Below are positions 56,246 through 64,000 of a DNA stretch of 64,000 nt, piece by piece; the first letter of the stretch is position 1; every line of letters begins with the position of its first letter. A program made the translations under genes and the position numbers. Location: assembly GCA_009760885.1 (NCBI GenBank), contig CM019700.1, positions 1,845,905-1,909,904 of the forward strand. Reading direction: 5' to 3'. The stretch is from Achatina immaculata. Its lineage: Eukaryota; Mollusca; Gastropoda; Stylommatophora; Achatinidae. A model generated the notes under the pieces. That model was not told where the DNA came from. It saw only the letters and a list, made by a program, of their open reading frames with translations, and made no database searches.

Positions 56246-58380
56246 CACCATGGAATAGAATGTACCATGCTGTATAATAGTTTAAAGCGCGTGGATAACT
56301 GATGTCTTGTCTGTGAAGTTCTTAGAAATAAGATTTGATTACACTATCGAGCGACATAAAGCTAATATCACATTCAGTGATGTTTAACTATTTCACTCCT
56401 GAAATATTTTCCATAGTGTTCTAGATTAAAATTTGTGTAGCAATTTCGGAATAAAGAAACTAGAATGAAGTTACTGTATCATTTTAAAACATGGGTTGGG
56501 TTAGAAAAGTGCGCTTTTCATTTTATTTAGACTTTGCCTAGACGTTACTCTGAGCTTTGATTTTGCATAGGGGTGCAAGATCTACCAACCCTACCAGTTT
56601 TTGTTTTTTTTAGGAAAAGAGTTAAATGTTATAAAAATGGAATATGACTATAATAACAATGAAAATATAATATGTAAATAGATATGCCTTCGGTGTATGC
56701 TGGATTCTCTGAGGAATTCATTGTTACGTATGTTAGAAGGGGCTCATAAAATGATTGTTAAATTATAGTATTTGTAGAAATGGTGTGCCACATTATTTCG
56801 TTTTTGTTATTATCACTATCCGAATCTTCTCACTCAGTGACACATACAGCCAATTTCCCAGTGCATTCGGATTCCTTGCGTCAAACATTTTGAGAAGCGC
56901 TGGCCTAGAGATGATACCTGATATTTTATTTATTTATTTTAAATCTCATGATACTGATCACATTATACTTTTATGTGTCGCAGGTTTTGAAAATACGGGC
57001 CTAACACCGTATGCCAAATATGCTTTAATTGCATGGAAACGGAAATTTTATCTTGTAAAATGTACTGTATCACTGTTGAGGTCACTTTTCAGCCTGTTTT
57101 GTATCTCATTCACACAACCTAGTTGTCTTTAGCAAGTTTAGAAATAAACACATTTTTGTCTGCATCATTTAAAGCCCTTTCTAATTCGTTGTCAACGATA
57201 TATTAAAAATAAGCCTGGACATTTGGAACAAATTACTAAAGAAAAGGTATAATTTATCCAAGTTAACTGACATGTTCATCGATATATTTTCTTCATAAAT
57301 TTAACTTTAACGTCAGAAAAGTGGGCAGTTTAACAGCCAATTAAAAAAATAATAGGTACACAAAGATGTAATTAAGCTAATTCAGGAAAAGAAAGGGTTA
57401 AAGTCTTTCGCCTAGTCTATTTTTTCCCCTTCTTTCAGCAGAATAGTTATTGTCATGTGATCGTAATTTATATTTCCAGCTATTTATTTTCTTTATTTGT
57501 TTTTGAACGCTGGCATTTCTTTTACGATTGGACATTTCTTTTTCCTCCGAAATAAATTCGTAGACAAAACGTGGCGAAGTTTGTTTTTGTAATCTCTAAA
57601 CAAAGGCAGGAATCGTCCTTCTCAGATAAGTATCAGTATTGGACACATTAATTAATTACTCTGTGCGATATAATAACAACGATACAAAATTCACATGTTT
57701 ACGTAAAGCATTGAGTTTAGAACCTGATTATCCCGATAGTCATTGGGAAATTCAAAGGAAAGAGAAGGCTGAAAAAGACTAAATAGGCTGATCAGGTGGC
57801 GCAGCAAAAAAAAAAGATTAGAGAAATGTAATCGCCAACTCTTACGACGGGCACAGGAATACGATTGAGTATCGATATATATTAGTTTTTGGTATCGGAA
57901 TATGGAGCAAAAATTAGTGATTCGAATACTGTTTACTCGTCGTTTTGTGAGATTTCTGCTCTCAGGTTGGTAAAAATTTAAACCGCTACAGTTATGAATC
58001 TGTAGGTGGTTTTTCAGCTTTTAGATATTTGTAGCTGTTGTAACTGTGCTTGATATAATGCAGGGATTTCGGAGGAAAACATGTATATTTTCATGATAGT
58101 GAAAATCAAACCCACTCATTGCTTTTCAAACGATAATCGACAACAGTCTTTGGCTTAACTTTTCGAAGTAAAAAATAAAATGAAACTTCCAAACCTATAA
58201 GTTTATAAAACTCTTCAGTCAGAATAGTCTTAATTGTAGTTTTTCTTCTTTGTTACTGAAGACTTGATTCATATACAGCTATTTTCAGGTAGTATTAAGA
58301 CGAAAACCGATGTCAAATTGGATAAATGTTTTTTTTTAAATGGCTTTCTAGTAACTGTTGACTAACTTGTCAGTTGGTTA
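56246..58380. other. Unassigned 2.1 kb, possible decayed hAT end
   Basis: AT-rich with no motif-bearing frame. GGTGTGCCACATTATTTCG (about 56780) and TTTTGAGAAGCGCTGG (about 56888-56903) look like the right end of a hAT-type repeat, but no matching left end was found. Confidence 0.35.
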
Positions 58381-58386
58381 CCCATG

Positions 58387-58453
58387 GGGCAAGGCATGCT
58401 GGATTTAACTGGACACAAAGGCTTGCTGGATTTAACTGGACACACAGTTTTCA
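58387..58453 (+). repeat. Direct repeat, 2 copies
   Basis: CTGGATTTAACTGGACACA occurs twice about 30 bp apart. Confidence 0.85.
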
Positions 58454-58724
58454 GCAAATGAAAGGAAAATATGTCTTGTGAAGGTTATTTTCATGAAGGA
58501 GTGACTGTCTGTACACAGTACCTCCACAGGGACATCCAGGACCAAGCGAAGAAACTGTGAATCATGTTAGAGAAGTTTACCAGCAAAGCCCCCGCCTTCA
58601 TCCCAAATTTTGCATACCAGTTCTTGATACTGTTGAAAGCAGGTGGTGCCTTCTGGAATTCTGCTCGAAATTATCACTGCGCAGTCACAACAGATGAGGT
58701 TCTTGCATATTCCAAAACACCGCA

Positions 58725-58935
58725 CGGCACCTCTGCTCTAGAGGCTGGCCATGTCCAATATACAGCCATACTGGTGAAATATGCCTAAACCGACTTAACC
58801 CAGGGGTGAAACTTTATGACTACTCATGACATGGTATCTCTGCTCTAGAGGTAGGTCACATCCTAAACATGCCCGTACTGGGATAATATGCCTAAACCAG
58901 CTTAACCCAGGGATGAAACTTACTAGTAGTGAGGA
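58725..58935 (+). repeat. About 105-bp tandem duplication
   Basis: CTCTGCTCTAGAGG, then ATATGCCTAAACC and CTTAACCCAGGG-TGAAACTT, present twice in order (near 58732-58815 and 58838-58925). Confidence 0.85.
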
Positions 58936-59014
58936 TTCATCCTCCTGGACAAAAGCTCCATGCTGGTTACAAATAGGAAGGGTAGCGGCCACGACCACAA
59001 ACTGCTGAAGTCGG

Positions 59015-59310
59015 AGACACTGGACAAGTGCAGTCTAGATAGGCAACCACCTCTCACCCGACGAGGATGTATGTGTATCCTACTCATGCTGAGGTTTTCT
59101 GGTGAGAAAGTCCAACGCTGGACTGGATGGGCAACCACCTCTCACACGGCAGGGATACACAGATATCCCAAAACACGTCAAGGTTTTCCGGTGAGAAAGT
59201 CCAACTCTAGGCTGGATGGGCAACTGCCTCTCACCCAGCGGGGATATACTGATATCCAAAACACGTCGAGGTTTTCCAGTGAGAAAGTCCAACTCTGGAT
59301 TAAATTGGTG
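59015..59310 (+). repeat. 88-89-bp tandem repeat, about 3.3 copies
   Basis: GTGAGAAAGTCCAAC starts at 59102, 59191 and 59279; each unit also contains GGCAACCACCTCTCAC-like and GAGGTTTTCCGG text. It directly precedes DR-3 copy 2. Confidence 0.93.
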
Positions 59311-59379
59311 CAACGAAAACCACGGTGTCACGCAATCCCACTTCTGTGACCCACCGAGAATACAGGCCCAAGTCCTGCG

Positions 59380-59535
59380 ATACTCTGAACCTTATGTGGT
59401 CCTCTCAGGGATCTCGTGTGCCCCTTTCGGGAACCACAGGAGGACCATGGGACCTATTGAGGACCACAGGAGTAAATTCAGTAGGACCATGGGATGGTCT
59501 TGGTGGTAGAAGTGAATGAAGAGGAAGAAGATTCC
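59380..59535 (+). repeat. Dispersed repeat DR-3, copy 2
   Basis: CTCTGAACCTTATGTGGTCC, ATTCAGTAGGACCATGGG and GGTCTTGGTGGTAGAAGTGA, ending GAAGAGGAAGAAG, match DR-3 copy 1. Copy 1 shows no 88-bp array before it. Confidence 0.75.
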
Positions 59536-59559
59536 AAAACACAAAGTGACTGCTCAAGT

Positions 59560-60790
59560 TTACTGAACGCCATATTTGCTACTGCTGCATCCTAGTGGCA
59601 AACCACTGGAGCTATGTGCGCAGACTTTATTTGAAAAAAACAAAACTTGAATAGTTTCTTTCTCTCTCTTGGCGTAAGAATAATCATGATCCGTTACGTA
59701 GTTTATTTGTTGCAAATTTTTGAAACATTTCATGTACTTATGAATCTTCTTCTTCTTTGTTCGCATTGTCTGTCTATATCTGCAGTGATAAATTTCACTG
59801 TTTTTTTGTAATTCATGTATGGAACCATAGAGCTTATCTTCTTTAGTGGTTTTACTGGGCCAGCAATTATTTCTCAGTGTCTCATGGTTGGTGCAGTTTT
59901 GGAGGATATGCTCCACAGTTTTGAGGCACCTGGGCACATGTACATAGATTAGTAGTACCAACCTTAAACTTTGTATACATATGACTTCGGAGTCAGCTGT
60001 GTCCTGTTTGGAGACGGAAAATGGTGACTTGTTCCTTTCTGTTTAGCATATGATAGTATTTGTGGGTTCCTTTATGTTTTTATCATGCTTTTCTTTTGGT
60101 GATTGGTATGTCTGGTTGCTCCATTTTAGTGCCCTCTTTGGCCAGATGGTCAGCTTTCTCATTGCCTGGTATCCCACAGTGGGAGGGAATCCACTGCAAA
60201 TTGACTCCATGTTGTAAGCCAATTTTTGACAAGGCATCATTAAGGTCTGGTAGTTTGTTGCACTGAAGAGCTTCCAGTACCGATGTTGCATCTGTGAGAA
60301 TTACTACGGGGCACGTATCAGTTCTGGAGTCTGATAGTTTTTCAAATGTAGCAGTAATTGCCCTAACTTCTGTATCATAGTTGTTACAGTATTTTCCATT
60401 GGGTATGGAAATCCTGTCAGAGGTGTTGTTTGGATATTCAGTATGTGGTCCTACCCCTCCATTCTTTATGGCATTGTGTACAGATCCATCTGTATACACA
60501 CGTATCCAGGTGTCACATGGATATTTGTACAGACTTATGAATAACCTTGTATACTTTTGAAGTAGTTTATTGGTCATTTGGAGGGTGTGTACATCCCCAT
60601 ACAGTTTGCTTTGGACTAGTATAATAGTTGGCCATGTTTGCCTTCTGTTACTCTTATATTGGATACTCCTGCAGTACGTGGTCTGCTATAGTCTGATTTG
60701 TGCGATATGCACATTCATCATTTGATCCTATCTTGTTGTACAGATGGTATCTTAGCCTGTTGTGCCCGGTACTAAGAATGATGACTTGTT
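59560..60790 (-). mobile_element. Non-LTR element fragments with RNase H domain
   Basis: Minus strand. The RNase H frame (60577-60083) is followed by RLQTGHS.LRSHMYTKFKVG and a C-terminal CPRCLKTVEHILQNC-like zinc-knuckle region (about 60050-59880) and a basic tail. Upstream, 60790-60580 encodes a second, diverged copy of that C-terminal region (GHNRLRYHLYNKIGS, ADHVLQ, LYGDVHTLQ), so two truncated copies appear joined head to tail. RNase H-bearing LINEs belong to groups such as I, R1 and some Jockey relatives; the exact clade is not resolved. Confidence 0.8.
60083..60577 (-). pseudogene. RNase H domain of a non-LTR element
   Basis: 164 codons. Catalytic residues of the RNase H fold are all visible: RVYTDGSVHN (Asp), YDTEVRAITA (Glu), VILTDATSVLEAL (Asp) and QWIPSHCGIPGNEKADHLAK (His and final Asp). 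The domain removes RNA from RNA-DNA hybrids during retrotransposition. No reverse transcriptase is attached here. Confidence 0.87.
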
Positions 60791-60794
60791 CTTC

Positions 60795-60885
60795 TCAATT
60801 TAGGTGGTAGTAGGAGAGGAACAACAAGAGCAAACTTTGTCATGAGAGATGAGCTCACTAACCACTGCACCACTCTGGTGTTTAA
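60795..60885 (-). mobile_element. tRNA-derived SINE head, copy 3
   Basis: Minus strand AGTGGTGCAGTGGTTAGTGA (A box) followed by GCTCATCTCTCATGACAAAG, like the SINE at 38795-39060. The B-box region is not preserved. Confidence 0.58.
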
Positions 60886-61017
60886 GAAAACTGAACTAAG
60901 TTTTATCATGTCTAGATATCTGGTTTTTTTTTGGCTTTTAATCAACTTTTGTTTCATGTTAACAGATTAAACAAGTGACAAGGTTTTCTAGTGTATGTAC
61001 AGCTGACCAAGAGGAGA

Positions 61018-61114
61018 ATGGATCCAGCCCGCAACAACTTGCCATTACAGTTCAACACAAATAAGAATAAACCTCCAATGCCAGTCACTCGTACAGTCTC
61101 AGACGGAAAAGAAG
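61018..61114 (+). CDS. Possible first coding exon of an unidentified gene
   Basis: ATG at 61018-61020 in context GAGGAGAATGG (G at -3 and G at +4), followed by 32 further codons (MDPARNNLPLQF, then NKNKPPMPVTRTVSDGKE) and one base, then GTGAGC as donor. Codons are not repeat-derived, and the sequence is unlike any element in the window. Two upstream AG sites after pyrimidine-rich text (about 60966 and 61002) could be acceptors for a 5' non-coding exon. No downstream exon is found before 62 kb. I do not recognise the protein; it may be a chance frame. Confidence 0.4.
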
Positions 61115-61319
61115 GTGAGCATGAGATTTTTAAAAAATGATGTGTTTGTGTTAGCTGTGAAAATCATCTTATTTAGTTGAAGACCTCTCTGTAAATGCTA
61201 ACTGGACTGTTTGCTGAAAATATGGGGAAGATCTTGGGGAAAAAAAAAAAGATGTGAAGTTGAATTTAGAGTGGCTCATTGTGGTGATTTCTTAGCTTTC
61301 TGAAGCTGACTTGACTGTT

Positions 61320-61495
61320 TTATGTAAGTTGAACTATCTTAGCAAATTTTTTTTCAAATGAGAAACAATGAAGTTTTCACAGAGTAAAGTGATTTAGCAC
61401 GATGTGGAATGGTTAGTATTCCAAAAATAGTAGACAAAGCATTTTAGATATGAGAGAAAGAAAAAAAATAACAAGAAAATTACTTGAAAGTATTT
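61320..61495 (+). repeat. Dispersed repeat DR-4, copy 2
   Basis: TTTTCAAATGAGAAACAATG, AAAGTGATTTAGCACGATGT, GGTTAGTATTCCAAAAATAG and AACAAGAAAATTACTTG match 22440-22600. Confidence 0.65.
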
Positions 61496-61679
61496 TTTTT
61501 TTTAATGCTTACTATACAACACTGTATCCACTATCATAAGGAACACAGTGATTCAGTTTTGTTGGTCAGGTTCAAATAACACAACAGCCTATTTCTTAGA
61601 GTCCCATATTTGAGGTAGGGGAAAATCTTGGCCATCCTTAGCCCGGTAGCCAATTTAATTATCAATCAATCAATCAAGT

Positions 61680-62167
61680 GCCGTGCCGTGCTGTGTGGCA
61701 TAGGTGATCATTTCTCTCCACAATTCCCTGTCTTTAGACTTGATTATGAGATCTGCCAGTGACTTTCTTCCTAGCCACACTGACAGCCCATCCAGTAACT
61801 TCTTTATCTTCCTCTGTCTCTTCTTCCCTCAATTTTTCCAGTTGCCAAATTGTGTTCCAGTTTTCCTCTTCTCAGAAAATGTCCTACAAAATCTTGCTCG
61901 ACTGCCTCTGATCTTTGCTGTAATTTGCCTTTTAATTCCAGCCTCTCTTAAGACTTCTTCATTGGTTTTCTTAGCTGTCCATGGTACCTTCAGCATCCTT
62001 ATGAACTACATTTCCATGGCCTCCTTTTCTCGCTGTACTCTCTTATTCATGGACCATACTTCACATCCATGAAACAAAATTGGCTTGATGTAATGTTTAA
62101 GTACTCGGAATCTTGTTTCCATTGATATGGATCTGTTGCACAAGATGTTTCTCATTTAATTTAATTA
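61680..62167 (-). mobile_element. LINE-E 3' fragment, minus strand
   Basis: Translated on minus: MRNILCNRSISMETRFRVLK, HGCEVWSMNKRVQREKEAME, MLKVPWTAKKTNEEVLREAG and a basic RRRYWMG tail. Decayed by stops. It is homologous to the plus-strand fragment at 63680-64000 and meets Tc1 copy 3 at its 5' end. Confidence 0.82.
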
Positions 62168-62169
62168 TA

Positions 62170-63677
62170 CTGTTAAAAAAAAAGAAACGTAACAAATATG
62201 ATGTTGCGATTTAAACTGAAGTTTGCTGATCAGACAAGGGCAAATTGCCTGAAACATTCACTTGGACATCAGCTTCATGTGCTGACCTGAATTATACTCA
62301 GCAGATGATTCATGAGCACAGAAAAGTGACACTAGTCAAAACAGCATTTCTGACAATAACTCATGACAGGTTCACGAGAATCTCATGAAACTTACTGAAC
62401 ACAAAACTCACTGACAATGTTATTGAATGCCTATAAAAAATTGACACTCCTCGAATCAATTCATTTAAAAATTCAATGCGCAAGTAGGGATCATCTCACT
62501 ACATAACGACTCATCATCATTGGACATTTACAGACTGGACAGTCACAAAGTGTAGTCACCAGACAATTTAATGTGGTTAGAAGCAGCATTAGTCGCCTTT
62601 GGAGATGATTTCAAGAAACTGGCTCAGTTGCAGACCGGTCGCATAGTGGAAGACCCATAGTCACAACTCCTGCTGAAGACCACTTTATATGGCTGTGTCA
62701 CCTCAGGAATCGATTTGAATCTGTGTCCTCAACAGTCCAGTCAGTGACAGTAGCTCATCGAATTTCACATCAGATGGTCGGGAACCGGCTACGCGATGCT
62801 GGTCTTTGGGCTAGAAGACCCTACAGAGATCCTGTTCTTACAGACTGACATCACCAGAACCGACTGCAGTGGGTGAACCAGCATCATCAGTCGACCATTG
62901 TGATTGATTGGAGAAGGGTTTGGTTTAGTGATGAATCATTCTTTCTGCTCCAGCGACATGATAGACGGAGAAGAGTTTACCCCAGTCCGTGAGGGCTACA
63001 CCCAGAACTGTGTGGATGAGGCTCTACCACATAGTGGTGGAGGTGTATTGGTGTGGGGATGATCAACTTCATGGGAAGAAGTGACCTGGTGCAAATTGAA
63101 GGATGCCTGAATGCCCAACGATACATTGCTGAAATTGTTCGTCCTCATATCTTTCCACTTCTGGCTGCACCAGGGTCGATTTTTCAGCAGGATAATGCTC
63201 AACCTCATGTGGCACAACTCACCACCCAGTTCCTCGCTGACAACAACGTCCAGACCATTACGTGGCCATCCATGTCATCAGACATGAACCCAATAGAACA
63301 CTTATGGGATGAACTCAACGGACAAGTCCGCCAGCGATATGTGGCACCAACCAATCTCCGACAGTTGTCTCTTGCACTGCGGAAAGAGTGGGCAGCCATC
63401 CCACAACAACAGATCCAGCAGCTAATCGGATCCATGTCAAGGAGATGTCGTTCTCTGATACAGGCCAGAGGAGGCCATACACCTTACTGAAATGGAGGGC
63501 TCAGTCGCAAAGAGTAAAGTCCAAACCAAATTTATTGAACATCATTTCATTGTTAAAGTCTTAAAGTTTCTTCATGCCAGGATTGAAACATTAATTCCAT
63601 AAAATAAAATTTTGATACAAGTTCAAAATTTGGTGTCCATTACAACTAAGTAGTGTTGCATTTCTTTTTTTGAACCG
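62170..63677 (+). mobile_element. Tc1-like DNA transposon, copy 3
   Basis: 1508 bp between TA dinucleotides at 62168-62169 and 63678-63679. The terminal inverted repeats begin CTGTTAAAAAAAAAG (left) and CGGTTCAAAAAAAG (right, reversed) and continue into GAAA-YG-YAAC. It keeps the segment ISRLWR near 62590 that copies 1 and 2 have lost, and WFSDESFFLLQRHDRR with the first catalytic Asp near 62930. Several frameshifts and stops make it inactive. Confidence 0.92.
63053..63490 (+). pseudogene. Tc1 transposase, C-terminal DD34E part
   Basis: 145 codons from MINFMGRSDLVQIEG to GGHTPY. QQDNAQPHVAQL holds the second Asp and MNPIEHLWDEL the Glu, 34 residues between. The first Asp is upstream in a different frame. 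Confidence 0.88.
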
Positions 63678-63679
63678 TA

Positions 63680-64000
63680 TCTATTCTTAGTGATACAGTC
63701 ATTTCAGAGAATGAGAAACATATTAGCTAACACATCTTTATCGATGAATGTTAGAAAATGAGTCCTAAAATGCTATATTGAACCTATCTTGTTATATGGA
63801 AGTGAATCATGGACAATAGGCAAGTCTGCACAAAAATCATTGGAAGCAGCAGAAATGTGGTTTATTAGAAGAATGTTGCAAATCCCCTGGACAGCAAAAA
63901 TAACTAATGAAGAATGTATGAGAAGAGCTGGAGAGACAAAAAACCTTGTCAGAAAGATAAGAGAGAGACAATGTACTTTCATAGGACATGCAGTGAGAGG
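63680..64000 (+). mobile_element. LINE-E fragment, plus strand, cut by window end
   Basis: Encodes MRNILANTSLSMN-like text, ILLYGSESWTIGKSAQKSLE, EMWFIRRMLQIPWTAK, NEECMRRAGETKNLVRK and TFIGHAVRG, the post-RT region of an RTE-like LINE. It continues beyond the window. Opposite in orientation to the fragment at 61680-62167. Confidence 0.85.

Noticed and set aside
52194..56903. Possible hAT element between CAGTGGTTACCGAATTC and TTTTGAGAAGCGCTGG
   Set aside because: The ends are 4.7 kb apart, diverged, and the interior contains unrelated LINEs; pairing them is not supported.
56755..57132. 125-codon hydrophobic frame
   Set aside because: AT-rich sequence overlapping a likely decayed transposon end; no homology recognised.
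58564..58788. 74-codon frame as a gene
   Set aside because: Overlaps the start of a tandem duplication and shows no motif.

Overview
The window looks like a repeat-dense animal genome, most likely a mollusc or another lophotrochozoan. That placement is inferred from RTE- and CR1-type LINEs, DD34E Tc1 elements, tRNA-derived SINEs, a Penelope-like fragment, many microsatellites and long introns. There are no operons, ribosome binding sites or CRISPR arrays, and most open frames are transposon remnants or translated tandem repeats.

One host gene is clear. On the minus strand, from 49611 down to 37934, six exons with GT-AG introns and consistent phases encode a complete 296-residue Na+/K+-ATPase beta subunit. 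It has the cytosolic W-D...L-G-R motif, one membrane span, six ectodomain cysteines and the usual C-terminal half. Introns 1, 2 and 5 hold mobile elements. A second, weaker host signal is a possible first coding exon on the plus strand at 61018-61114, of unknown identity.

Left part (1-27.8 kb): Tc1 copy 1 (513-1901, minus), a near-complete RTE-like LINE-A (about 2140-5345, minus), a Penelope-like GIY-YIG piece fused in frame to a CR1/Jockey-type LINE (about 5838-9243, plus), then short LINE 3' ends, a hAT-like MITE (14136-14315), many mini- and microsatellites, dispersed families DR-1 and DR-2, and Tc1 copy 2 (25974-27462, plus).

Middle (27.8-50 kb): a roughly 50-60 bp minisatellite (29.4-31.0 kb), a nearly perfect 1594/1595-bp tandem duplication (31180-34368), AT-rich sequence, and the ATPase gene.

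Right part (50-64 kb): LINE-B and LINE-C fragments, one with a perfect 13-bp target-site duplication, a non-LTR fragment with an RNase H domain (59.6-60.8 kb), SINEs, and Tc1 copy 3 (62170-63677) lying between two oppositely oriented LINE fragments.

I found no new enzyme system. The most interesting pattern is structural. Two dispersed non-coding families (DR-1, DR-2) carry an internal unit that is single in some copies and expanded to 5-27 tandem copies in others, so minisatellite birth from mobile repeats can be read by comparing copies within this window. Short inverted duplications at LINE 5' truncation points, and a related uninterrupted sequence for one LINE insertion, also deserve checking.
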